Shown: in pieces, positions 7,404 to 14,871 of the stretch
How positions within the stretch are numbered: the stretch's first letter is position 1
How the letters are laid out: each line of letters begins with the position of its first letter
Assembly: GCA_035570595.1 (NCBI GenBank)
Contig: DATMLF010000016.1
Location: 1 to 46,356 of the forward strand
DNA from: AP-15 sp035570595
GTDB taxonomy: Bacteria; Pseudomonadota; Alphaproteobacteria; ATCC43930; CGMCC-115725
DNA: 46,356 bases
Direction of reading: 5' to 3'
Program-made: the position numbers and the translations under genes
The notes under the pieces: generated by a model
The model's input: only the letters and a program-made list of their open reading frames with translations
Told to the model about the DNA's origin: nothing
The model's database searches: none

Positions 7404-10382
7404 TCAGTGACGCAGCGACCGCGGAGCGCGGCGCAGGGTGACGGACACCACCCGATGCACGTCGCTCGCGCGAACGCGTAACGTGATCACAAACCGTTCG
7501 ACCCAGGCCCGGTAAACGAGTTCCTCCAAATTGTGCTCGCGGGCGCGGAACGAGTGCTGCTCTCCTCCCTCGGTCCGCAAATCGAAACCCTCAAAATCGC
7601 CGAACCGATCGTAGAACAGACCGGTGACCTTTCCGGTGTAGTCGTGCTCCCCGGCATGTTCACCGGGCCCCGTCGTCGGCGGCTGATAACCGATGGGGGA
7701 CGGCGGAACCTCCGATGCGTTGCCTCCCATGCCGTCGATTCGGCCGGACAGCGCGTTTATGTAACGCAACAATATCGGATACCAGCGGTTGCCGAGACCG
7801 ATCAGACCAAGCCGCCATTTCAGTATCGCGAGCAGGTTTTCGTCGACCGGGAGGATCTTGCGCTCTTCCTGAACCGAAATCCTTGCCAGAAAAGAACCGG
7901 TGACATAGCGCCACAACAGTTGGTCCTGGTTGACGGCGGCCGTCACTTGCGGCGGAGGCGGATTATTGGGCGGGGTTGGCCTGACGACCCGCCTCGTGGT
8001 GATGCGGCGCACGAGCACGTCGAACTCATTGCCATACCTGACCGTGGCGGGCAGGTCGATGGTCAGCAATCCGGCGAAGCTGCCGCCCGCGCCCGGCGGA
8101 ATCGGGATATAAGTTACCGGGCTTACGACTTGACACTGGACGGTGTGGGCGTCGGCGGCCGAGAGCGGCTGCGCGGGGTACAATTGCTGCGCCAGTTGCA
8201 GGACCGTCGCGGCGCTGGCGCCCGGCCAATAGATGTTGGCCACGCTGCCCAGCGGCGTCTCACCCCAGTCGATCATCATTTCGTCCGGATAGCTGAGGAT
8301 GCTCGCCGGGTCGGCGGACTGAGCCGGCGGGCTCGGACGCACATCGATGGTTTGCGGAACCCGGTGGGTGACGGGGAACCCTGGATTCCCGGAGGTTGTC
8401 ACCTGAAGATTGCGCTGCGCCAGCTTGTCGGAGTTCTGGGGATTCTCGATCACTCCGCCGATGTTGAGGATCGGCGCCAGGTTGTACGCGATCTGCGCTA
8501 CCAGGCAGTTGTGGGCGCTGCCCGCCAACCAGTACTGGACGGGTTGGGGCGGAGTGCCAAACTCGTTCGTCGCGTCGTTGACGTTGAGGAAGCACCCGTA
8601 AAACGCCCAGGCGTAATCCTGATTGCTGGGAATCTCGATCGTCTGGTTGTTGGCGCCGCCGGGGTCGTAATCGCTGGGACCGTCATTGTAGTTGGCCGTG
8701 GCGAAACATGGCAGCGAGCAGCCATTGACATTGCCGTTGCCATCGGTTCCCGGCTGCGGACTCAAGGGGTTAGTGCTGCTCCCGGTGCTGGGATAGGTGA
8801 CGTTTGGGTCCGCATTCGTTGCCGCAGAGGTGGAATCGATGAAATCCGTGTCGAAGGTCTGCGTCGTGAAAAGCCGGAAGAAGACTTTTACATTCGAAGC
8901 GGCCGCGGATTTGCCGGAGGACCCCTTCAAACGGACGCGCGCGACCGCGAAATTGTAGTTGACGTTCGATCCGGTGTTGGGAGTGACGGAAGAATCGCCC
9001 TCGAGCGCGCCGTTCTGATTCGGCAGCAAGGTATCCAGAGGGTCGAAGGTGTTGGTGTCGGGTGGCGTATAACTTGTATTCAGATAGCCGATTTGCTGAT
9101 TAAGCCAAGTAATCAAGTTCTGGATGTAGCTAAACCCAGCGGCAGTATCCAGCACTGTCGGACTGCCGCCCTGAAATGTGAATGGAACGTTGCCGATCGG
9201 CGTCTGGTTGTTTGCCGTCGGAGTGATCGTGAAGACCCGAAGATCCTGGCTCAGGTAATATTGAGGGTCGACGACACCCGCGCCCGCGTTGATGTTGGTG
9301 AAGTAGGGGTCGTCACCGCCCAACAGGAAGAACTCGGCGTTCGGGCTCTGCAGCGCGGCTTGCCCTTGGATGCTGATGGAAGCGCCTAGGGTGTAGGAAT
9401 TGGGTGGCGCTCCGGGAGCCGGAAAGGCGGTCGGAGAGGCCAGAGACGCACTGGTGAAGTCGACCTCATAGCCAAAACGGATCCGCTGCGGGACGGTGAG
9501 GTTCACCCCGGTGTTGCCGATGTCGTAGATGATCGACGGCGTCGTGGAAAAACTAAGGCCGGGGATATTGGTCGAGTTGAAAGAGCCGGCAGGCGAAGGG
9601 ATCGAACTGCCCACCGCATTGGGCGTAAGCCCTTCTAAAAACAGGTAGAACGCATCCGGATACTTAAGGTTGTCCTGCACTTCGTCGCGGCCGAAATTGT
9701 TTTTTTCGGTCACGACATAGAAATTCTGAGGCGCGCAGGTGCCGGCGGCGATCGAGTCATTGTATCCTAATGCGTTCTCCGGGGTTGCCGATTCGGGGGT
9801 GAACGCGTAGGTGAAAAAATTCATCGGATTGGGGGAGTAGCCATTTCCCGTGTTCCCCTGGTTGTGCCATTGGGCAACCCTGGCCGGGTCATATCCGGCG
9901 CAGTAGTTGCCGGTGACATTGCTGACCAGCTCGTAGCACAGGAAAGTCGTGGGGCCAGCATTCGGAGTGAAGCCCTCGGGCGTGCTCCAGGTCTGCCCAG
10001 GCGCAAGATTGAAGATGAAGGCCACCAGGTATCTGGGGGACGCGCTCGGGCCGAAGTCGAGAAGCCCCATCGGCTGAGTGTCGCTGCCGCCCAATGTCGG
10101 CAGCGGCTGGGTCCCGTCCAACATCGAAAATCCGTAGCCGGCCGAGAGATACACCGGCCAAAACGCGCCGCCGAAGATGTAGGTTGGCGTCTCGGCGCCG
10201 CCACGGTAGAGCACGACGGCGTGGCTGTTGCTCTGGTCCGAGTTCACGAATGTCCAGGTTATGCTTCCCTGGCTCTCGTTGACCCAGGCCCAACTGACGG
10301 TTACGTACTGAGAGACTTGCGGCGGGGTTACCGGACCTACGTCCGGGTGGCCTCGGTGAACAATTGGATTGGCGATTGTCAA
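7404..10382 (-). CDS. large AT-richer protein of unknown function
   Basis: A 992-aa protein with no signal peptide and no membrane segment. It is rich in Asn, Ser, Thr, Pro and Gly, as in beta-sandwich proteins. Three regions can be seen. An N-terminal part opens NPIVHRGHPDVGPVTPP. A middle part contains SNVKVFFRLF, HNCLVAQIAY and NSDKLAQRNLQ; from memory such blocks recur in other large uncharacterised bacterial proteins, which I cannot check. A C-terminal helical block (ILKWRLGLIG...NRWYPILLRYINALSGRIDGMGG) is followed by a Pro/Gly linker and a last domain YDRFGDFEGFDLRTEGGE to the end. The start is TTG at 10382, preceded by AGGAGG at five bases. An alternative TTG at 10400 has no such site. 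GC content is visibly lower than in both neighbours, suggesting transfer. No enzyme motif was found. Confidence 0.8.
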   Translation of the reverse strand: MTIANPIVHRGHPDVGPVTPPQVSQYVTVSWAWVNESQGSITWTFVNSDQSNSHAVVLYRGGAETPTYIFGGAFWPVYLSAGYGFSMLDGTQPLPTLGGSDTQPMGLLDFGPSASPRYLVAFIFNLAPGQTWSTPEGFTPNAGPTTFLCYELVSNVTGNYCAGYDPARVAQWHNQGNTGNGYSPNPMNFFTYAFTPESATPENALGYNDSIAAGTCAPQNFYVVTEKNNFGRDEVQDNLKYPDAFYLFLEGLTPNAVGSSIPSPAGSFNSTNIPGLSFSTTPSIIYDIGNTGVNLTVPQRIRFGYEVDFTSASLASPTAFPAPGAPPNSYTLGASISIQGQAALQSPNAEFFLLGGDDPYFTNINAGAGVVDPQYYLSQDLRVFTITPTANNQTPIGNVPFTFQGGSPTVLDTAAGFSYIQNLITWLNQQIGYLNTSYTPPDTNTFDPLDTLLPNQNGALEGDSSVTPNTGSNVNYNFAVARVRLKGSSGKSAAASNVKVFFRLFTTQTFDTDFIDSTSAATNADPNVTYPSTGSSTNPLSPQPGTDGNGNVNGCSLPCFATANYNDGPSDYDPGGANNQTIEIPSNQDYAWAFYGCFLNVNDATNEFGTPPQPVQYWLAGSAHNCLVAQIAYNLAPILNIGGVIENPQNSDKLAQRNLQVTTSGNPGFPVTHRVPQTIDVRPSPPAQSADPASILSYPDEMMIDWGETPLGSVANIYWPGASAATVLQLAQQLYPAQPLSAADAHTVQCQVVSPVTYIPIPPGAGGSFAGLLTIDLPATVRYGNEFDVLVRRITTRRVVRPTPPNNPPPPQVTAAVNQDQLLWRYVTGSFLARISVQEERKILPVDENLLAILKWRLGLIGLGNRWYPILLRYINALSGRIDGMGGNASEVPPSPIGYQPPTTGPGEHAGEHDYTGKVTGLFYDRFGDFEGFDLRTEGGEQHSFRAREHNLEELVYRAWVERFVITLRVRASDVHRVVSVTLRRAPRSLRH

Positions 10383-10387
10383 CGCAG

Positions 10388-10393
10388 CCTCCT
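10388..10393 (-). promoter_or_regulatory. ribosome-binding site fixing a TTG start
   Basis: AGGAGG on the minus strand, five bases before the TTG at 10382. It decides the start of the 992-aa gene in favour of 10382, since the upstream TTG at 10400 would overlap this site. Confidence 0.7.
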
Positions 10394-10446
10394 CAGGCAA
10401 CGCATTTTCAAACGCACCAACCTACTGCACCGGACCGGTCGCAATG

Positions 10447-10462
10447 TGTGACCGCGCTCACA
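10447..10462. promoter_or_regulatory. perfect CRP-type operator
   Basis: TGTGA-CCGCGC-TCACA is an exact match to the CRP consensus TGTGA-N6-TCACA. It lies about 65 bases upstream of the TTG start of the 992-aa gene, on its 5' side, and about 77 bp from the prmA stop. The position fits activation or repression of the large gene by a CRP-family regulator. The match is direct; the function is inferred. Confidence 0.6.
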
Positions 10463-10538
10463 ATTGCAAAAAAGCCGCTTTCAGGTGAACAGCTCGTCTC
10501 TAAATGACAGGTTGCGGGTTGGGGACTCCCAAGCCTGA

Positions 10539-11456
10539 TCACTGATGGGGCCGCGGTCCCAATCCGGATTTTGGGACCCGCCCCGAGCGCAAAATCAACG
10601 TCGACCAGCCGTCGATGACAATCCGCCGCTCGAGCGCGAGGCCGAGGCCGCGATGCGGCGCGAGCACGATCGGCTCCTGCCGGCGCAGCAGGCCGGACAG
10701 CACCGCGTGCCCGCCGGGCGCGAGATGCCGCGCCAAATCCCCCGCCATCAGCGCCAAGGGGCGCGCCAGAATGTTCGCCAGGATCAGATCATATCCCTGC
10801 CGGCGCAGCGCGCCGCCGCGGTAGCCGGGACCCTGCCCGGCCCGCACCAGGCTCGCGACGCCGTTGCGGGCGATGTTGTGCCGCGCGACCTTGACCGAGC
10901 CGAAATCGATGTCGCGCGCCACCACCGCGTGGCGCAGCAGTTTCGCCGCGGCGATCGCCAGGATCCCGGTGCCGGCGCCGATGTCGAGCGGGTGGCGGAT
11001 GGCCCCGCACCGCGCCAGCGCTTCGAGCGCCAAGAGGCAGCCGCGCGTCGACGGGTGCTCGCCGGTGCCGAAGGCGGTCGCCGCGTCGAGCAGGATGCCG
11101 ATCGCACCCGCCGGGACAGGGCCCCGACGATGCGAGCCGTAGACAAAGAACCGGCCGATCCGCACCGGCGGAAACGCGAGTTGGTTTTCCGCCACCCAGT
11201 CGCGGTCGGGGAGCCTTTCCTCGGCGATTTCGACGAGCTCGCCGCTGGCGGCGGCGGCGGTCAGCGCCAGTCGGGCCGCGAGTTCCGGGCTCAGCAGCGG
11301 GGTTGGCGAATAGACGTCGAGGCGCCACTCGCCGGGTGCGGCCTCGAAGGCCGAAAGGGCTGTGGCGGCGTCGTCGAGCAGTGCCAGCAGCGCTTCCGCC
11401 GCGGCCGCGCCGCGCACCCGTGCCACAATCCGGCGGGTCGGCTCTTTGGTATTCAT
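10539..11456 (-). CDS. prmA: ribosomal protein L11 methyltransferase
   Basis: A 305-aa SAM-dependent methyltransferase that trimethylates ribosomal protein L11. The substrate-recognition N-terminal domain is followed by the linker GRFFVYGSHRRGPVPAG, then A-F-G-T-G-E-H-P-S-T-R, the SAM-binding motif LDIGAGTGILAIAAAKLL (about 158-175), and the N-I-L-A-R-P-L motif near 229-235 that replaces the usual NPPY. The Arg/Pro tail after SGLLRRQ is ordinary. It starts at ATG 11456 and is transcribed away from the DAHP synthase operon. The 5' side is a long divergent region shared with the aromatic attenuator. Confidence 0.93.
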   Translation of the reverse strand: MNTKEPTRRIVARVRGAAAAEALLALLDDAATALSAFEAAPGEWRLDVYSPTPLLSPELAARLALTAAAASGELVEIAEERLPDRDWVAENQLAFPPVRIGRFFVYGSHRRGPVPAGAIGILLDAATAFGTGEHPSTRGCLLALEALARCGAIRHPLDIGAGTGILAIAAAKLLRHAVVARDIDFGSVKVARHNIARNGVASLVRAGQGPGYRGGALRRQGYDLILANILARPLALMAGDLARHLAPGGHAVLSGLLRRQEPIVLAPHRGLGLALERRIVIDGWSTLILRSGRVPKSGLGPRPHQ

Positions 11457-11768
11457 CGCTCAACCACAGATCTCAACGCTCCCGCAAGCGACCTCACGGG
11501 CCAAACCGCCCGTCAGCCGCCGACCGGGGGACGCTCGTGCATGCGCAGCCAAGGGGCATCGACCATGCAAGCCTCGAGCCCGGGAGATCATACCCGGTTC
11601 CGCAAAATCTCGGCGGAACTCGTCAATTCTCGCCATCAGCGGCTTGAGAACGCCATCGACGGCACCGCGGCCTGGGCGGTGCCGTCATTGCGCTGATCGG
11701 GCGTCGAAGCGGCGAGCAGGCGTACAAGACGCTTGCGCCGGATGGCGCGCGCGGGTAGCGTGCATGGA
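11457..11768. other. divergent region between prmA and the aromatic leader
   Basis: No gene is supported here. It should contain the prmA promoter and the DAHP synthase operon promoter. Two strong inverted repeats are present: GTTCCGC (11597-11603) with GCGGAAC (11613-11619), and GACGGCACCG (11658-11667) with CGGTGCCGTC (11677-11686), the latter a 10-bp stem with a nine-base loop. They may be operators or 5' leader hairpins. Confidence 0.45.
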
Positions 11769-11846
11769 ATGAGCAAACTGAGCGCCACATGCCGCGCCCG
11801 CCCGTTCGCGCGATTTTGGTACCGCCGGTACATGACGGCGGCGTAG
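11769..11846 (+). CDS. aromatic leader peptide of a DAHP synthase attenuator
   Basis: A 25-codon reading frame, ATG at 11769 to TAG at 11844-11846. It carries five aromatic codons in nine: residues 13-21 read F-A-R-F-W-Y-R-R-Y. Codons 814-822 (in the 11 kb numbering) are TTT-TGG-TAC, one each for Phe, Trp and Tyr in a row. This is what a ribosome-stalling leader for an enzyme feeding all three aromatic amino acids should look like. The ribosome site is weak; an in-frame GTG at 11760 is an alternative start. A two-codon ATGGAATGA frame overlaps the start. Alternative hairpins follow directly. It lies 263 bp before the DAHP synthase start. The reading frame is seen; its role is inferred. Confidence 0.7.
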   Translation: MSKLSATCRARPFARFWYRRYMTAA

Positions 11847-11902
11847 GATCGCGTACCCGCGTTTTCCCGAAGCCGCCCGCACCCGAGGCGGCTTTCGCGT
11901 TT
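11822..11902 (+). promoter_or_regulatory. candidate transcription attenuator (segments 1-4)
   Basis: Four pairing segments follow the leader's aromatic codons. Segment 1, CCGCCG (11822-11827, inside the last Tyr-Arg-Arg codons), pairs with segment 2, CGGCGG (11836-11841). Segment 2 (GGCGGC, 11837-11842) can pair with segment 3 (GCCGCC, 11872-11877). Segment 3 extended, AAGCCGCC (11870-11877), pairs perfectly with segment 4, GGCGGCTT (11887-11894), with a nine-base loop and the weak U-tract TTTCGCGTTT. A ribosome stalled at Phe/Trp/Tyr codons would cover segment 1, favour 2:3 and prevent 3:4. This is the classic attenuation order; the terminator tail is poor by E. coli standards. Confidence 0.65.
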
Positions 11903-11964
11903 CAGGCTCACCCCTACCCGAATGTCGCCGACGGTCGAGCGGCCTCCAACCGAGGAGGTAGAGC

Positions 11965-12030
11965 ATGACCCAAACGGCCCCAACGGCGCGACGACCGCAG
12001 GCGCGACGAGAACGCGCGGAGGATTTGTGA
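11965..12030 (+). CDS. 21-codon upstream ORF abutting DAHP synthase
   Basis: ATG at 11965 with a very strong ribosome site (GAGGAGG, 11952-11958) and stop TGA at 12028-12030, one base before the DAHP synthase ATG at 12032. The peptide has no aromatic residue; it is Thr/Ala/Arg/Gln-rich (it opens MTQTAPTARR and ends RERAEDL). The DAHP synthase ribosome site GGAGG lies inside its last codons, so translation of the two is probably coupled. Its own Shine-Dalgarno can pair with CCTCC at 11943-11947, giving a small switchable hairpin. It could be a regulatory small ORF or a translational booster. Confidence 0.5.
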   Translation: MTQTAPTARRPQARRERAEDL

Positions 12031-12031
12031 C

Positions 12032-13426
12032 ATGAGCGAAAAATGGTCGCCAAGAAGCTGGCGCGGCCTCCCGATCCGCCAGGTGCCGGGCTATTCCGAC
12101 GAGGCGGCGCTCGCCCGCGTCGAGGAGACGTTGCAGCGCTTTCCCCCGCTCGTCTTTGCCGGCGAGGCGCGGCGGCTCGAAGAGCGCTTGGCGGCGGTCG
12201 CGGCCGGCAACGCCTTTCTGCTGCAGGGCGGCGACTGCGCCGAAAGCTTTGCCGAGTTCCATCCCAACAACATCCGCGACATGTTCAAGGTGCTGCTGCA
12301 GATGGCGGTGGTGCTGACGTTTGGCGCCGGCTGCCCGGTCGTCAAGCTCGGCCGGCTCGCCGGGCAGTTCGCCAAGCCGCGCTCGTCCGACACCGAGACC
12401 CGCGACAGCACCACCCTGCCCTCCTACCGCGGCGACATCATCAACAGCCTCGATTTCGACGAAGCCGCGCGCGAGCCTGACCCGCAGCGCATGATCCAGG
12501 CCTACAGCCAGTCGGCGGCGACGTTGAATTTGCTGCGCGCCTTCGCCCAGGGCGGCTATGCCGATTTGCATCGGGTCCACGCCTGGAACCAGGATTTCGT
12601 CGCCGACTCGCCGCAGGGCGAGCGCTACCGCGAGCTCGCCGATCGCTTGACCGAGACGCTCGACTTCATGGAAGCCTGCGGCCTGACCTCGGAAACCGCG
12701 CCGCAGATCCGCGAGACCGAGTTCTACACCTCGCACGAGGCGCTGTTTCTGTCCTATGAGGAAGCGCTGACCCGCGTCGACTCGACGACCGGCGACTGGT
12801 ACGACTGCTCGGCGCATCTGGTGTGGCTCGGCGACCGCACGCGCCAGGCCGACGGCGCCCACGCCGAATTCCTTTCCGGCATCAAAAACCCGGTCGGCAT
12901 GAAGTGCGGCCCGACCCTCGAGCCCGACGACCTCATCCGCCTGGTCGACCGGCTCAACCCGCACAACAAGCCGGGGCGGCTGACCCTGATCACCCGCATG
13001 GGCGCCGACAAGGTCGAAGAGCGCTTGCCGCGGCTGATCCGCGCCGTGCGCCGCGAGGGGCGCGAGGTCGTGTGGTGCATCGACCCGATGCACGGCAACA
13101 CGATCACCTCGTCGAACGGCTACAAGACCCGGCGCTTCGAGCGCATCCTCGACGAGGTCCACAGCGCCTTCGCGATCCACGCGGCGGAGGGCAGTTATGC
13201 CGGCGGACTGCATTTCGAGCTGACCGGCCAGAACGTCACCGAGTGCGTCGGCGGCGCCCAGGCGATCAGCGAAGCCTCGCTCGCCGACCGCTATTTGACG
13301 CATTGCGACCCGCGGCTCAACGCCACGCAGGCGCTGGAGCTGGCCTTTGAGATCGCCGACGCGTTGAAGCGCGCCCGCCGCGGCAACGCCATGCCGAGCC
13401 GCGCCCGGCTCGCCGCGGTCTTGTGA
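12032..13426 (+). CDS. class II 3-deoxy-7-phosphoheptulonate (DAHP) synthase
   Basis: A 464-aa enzyme that joins phosphoenolpyruvate and erythrose 4-phosphate in the first step of the shikimate pathway. It is the plant/Mycobacterium-like class II type: LLQGGDCAESFAEF (64-77, metal-ligand Cys69), RSSDTE, the R-V-H-A-W-N block, GIKNPVGMKCGP, WCIDPMHGNT and GLHFELTGQNVTECVGG are all intact. The length is usual for the class. The ATG at 12032 has GGAGG nine bases upstream. Upstream lie a 21-codon ORF and an aromatic attenuator, and downstream, 10 bases away, nicotinate phosphoribosyltransferase. I leave the symbol open because class II enzymes are named variously (aroF, aroG, aroH). Confidence 0.95.
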   Translation: MSEKWSPRSWRGLPIRQVPGYSDEAALARVEETLQRFPPLVFAGEARRLEERLAAVAAGNAFLLQGGDCAESFAEFHPNNIRDMFKVLLQMAVVLTFGAGCPVVKLGRLAGQFAKPRSSDTETRDSTTLPSYRGDIINSLDFDEAAREPDPQRMIQAYSQSAATLNLLRAFAQGGYADLHRVHAWNQDFVADSPQGERYRELADRLTETLDFMEACGLTSETAPQIRETEFYTSHEALFLSYEEALTRVDSTTGDWYDCSAHLVWLGDRTRQADGAHAEFLSGIKNPVGMKCGPTLEPDDLIRLVDRLNPHNKPGRLTLITRMGADKVEERLPRLIRAVRREGREVVWCIDPMHGNTITSSNGYKTRRFERILDEVHSAFAIHAAEGSYAGGLHFELTGQNVTECVGGAQAISEASLADRYLTHCDPRLNATQALELAFEIADALKRARRGNAMPSRARLAAVL

Positions 13427-13436
13427 GGCACCGGCG

Positions 13437-14573
13437 GTGGCGGCTGACGGACCGCCCTCGCTGGCGGCGCGAACCGACAGCTATTTTCTGAAGTCGAAGG
13501 CGATCGTCGAGCGGTTCGGCGATCGCCAGGCGAGCTATGCGGTGTTCATGCGCCGTCCGGTGATTTCGACGCCGCGGCTCGCGGTCGATTTTCTCGAAGC
13601 CGCCGCCGCCGCCCGCGGCACCCGCTTTGACATCGAGGTAAACTTTCCCGAGGGGGCGCTCGTCGGCGCCGGCGAGCCGATCCTCTATGTGACCGGCTCG
13701 CTCGCCCATCTCGTCGATCTCGAGACCGTGCTGCTGCAGCAGCTCGGCCCCGCCTGCGTCGCCGCCTACAACGCCTATGCGATGTGCGCCGAATTGCCCA
13801 AAGTTGCGTTTCTGGCGATGGATGCGCGCCATTGCGCCGGGCCCGATATGGCCGACATGATGGCTTACGCCGCTTCGGTCGGCTCGCGGACGGCGCGGCG
13901 CGAGGCGGGTGCTGTCGGGTTTGTCGGCTGCGCCACCGACGCGACGGCGCACTTTTTTGGCCGGGAAAAGGGTGCGGGCACGATGCCGCACGCACTGATC
14001 GGCTACGCCGGTTCGACCGTTCGCGCTGCCGAGATGTTCCACGCGACGTTCCCCGACGAGCCGTTGACCGTGCTGATCGACTATTTCGGCCTGGAAATCA
14101 CCGACGCCGTCGCGGTGGGCCGGCGCTTTTCCGAGCTCGCCGCCGCCGGACGGCTCTCGGTGCGCATCGACACCCCGGGCGGCCGCTATTGCGAGGGCCT
14201 CGACCCCCAGCGCTCCTACGAGGTGCTCGAGCGCCACGCGCCGCGGTCGATCCGCGGCTACCGCACCGAGGAGGAGTTGCGCCATCTCGTCGGCGCCGGG
14301 GTGTCGGCGGCGGCGATCTGGCACCTGCGCCAGGCGCTTGATGACGCAGGCCTCGCGGCGATCCGGATCGTCGGGAGCTCGGGGTTCGGACCGGCCAAAT
14401 GCCGGATGATGGCCGCCGCCGGAGCACCCCTCGACGTGATCGGGACCGGCTCCTATCTCCCCGAGCTGTGGAGCGAAACCTACGCCACCGCCGACATCAT
14501 CGCCTATGACGGCGAGCCAATGGTGAAAGCCGGCCGCGAGTTTCTGCTGCGCGAGCGCCGCGAAAAGCGTTGA
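13437..14573 (+). CDS. nicotinate phosphoribosyltransferase family protein
   Basis: A 378-aa protein of the type II phosphoribosyltransferase fold that makes nicotinate mononucleotide from nicotinate and PRPP in NAD salvage. Supporting blocks are LAARTDSYFLKSKAIVERFG at the start, the FPEGALVGAGEPILYVTGSL loop, G-T-M-P-H-A at about 181-186 (active-site histidine region), L-I-D-Y-F-G and the C-terminal DVIGTGSYLP. It is the shorter form, so annotation as pncB-like is at family level. It starts with GTG, 10 bases after the DAHP synthase stop, and is almost certainly cotranscribed, so the aromatic attenuator may also affect it. Confidence 0.85.
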   Translation: MAADGPPSLAARTDSYFLKSKAIVERFGDRQASYAVFMRRPVISTPRLAVDFLEAAAAARGTRFDIEVNFPEGALVGAGEPILYVTGSLAHLVDLETVLLQQLGPACVAAYNAYAMCAELPKVAFLAMDARHCAGPDMADMMAYAASVGSRTARREAGAVGFVGCATDATAHFFGREKGAGTMPHALIGYAGSTVRAAEMFHATFPDEPLTVLIDYFGLEITDAVAVGRRFSELAAAGRLSVRIDTPGGRYCEGLDPQRSYEVLERHAPRSIRGYRTEEELRHLVGAGVSAAAIWHLRQALDDAGLAAIRIVGSSGFGPAKCRMMAAAGAPLDVIGTGSYLPELWSETYATADIIAYDGEPMVKAGREFLLRERREKR

Positions 14574-14585
14574 GCCCGGCGCCGT

Positions 14586-14629
14586 GTCTTTTCCCCCGCC
14601 CGCGTCTTTTCCCAGCTGCGTCGTTTCCC
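14586..14629. repeat. three short direct repeats
   Basis: GTCTTTTCCC occurs at 14586-14595 and 14604-14613, and a one-mismatch copy GTCGTTTCCC at 14620-14629, so the spacing is 18 then 16 bases. They lie just after the phosphoribosyltransferase stop and upstream of the first MFS gene. The arrangement resembles a multi-copy operator, but could be part of the 3' end. The rest of the 298-bp gap shows a conserved leader repeat, described separately. Confidence 0.35.
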
Positions 14630-14712
14630 GAGTGACAAGATGCCGCGGCACCGCTACCCTAGCCACGGGTCAGTCGCGTAAAGCGAGCGAAAACAATCCG
14701 CCGCATGACTGG

Positions 14713-14768
14713 ACAGGAGCAACACGTCGATCGCGTGGCGCGCGGCAGCGCCGCCGAAACTGGTGAGG
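14713..14768 (+). repeat. leader repeat, copy 1, upstream of first MFS gene
   Basis: The segment begins ACAGGAGCAACACGTCGAT and ends GAAACTGGTGAGG; a matching block occurs at 16379-16433 before the second MFS gene, with small indels. A second shared block, CTCGACCAATCTGGGAG (14849-14865), carries the ribosome site. Because the frames do not agree between copies, the conservation is at DNA or RNA level. Confidence 0.6.
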
Positions 14769-14871
14769 CGCCGAAAGTCGAAAGCTTGTCGCTCGATTGG
14801 ACTGCGGCAGCGGCCTTGCTCGTATCCGGCGCCCGCGCGCCTCCCGGCCTCGACCAATCTGGGAGGTGAGA

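Noticed and set aside
7404..10400. TTG at 10400 as start of the 992-aa gene
   Set aside because: It would place AGGAGG inside the coding region; the TTG at 10382 sits five bases after that site.
14705..14869. 54-codon ORF ending two bases before the first MFS start
   Set aside because: The duplicated leader of the second MFS gene does not keep the frame, so conservation there is not at protein level.
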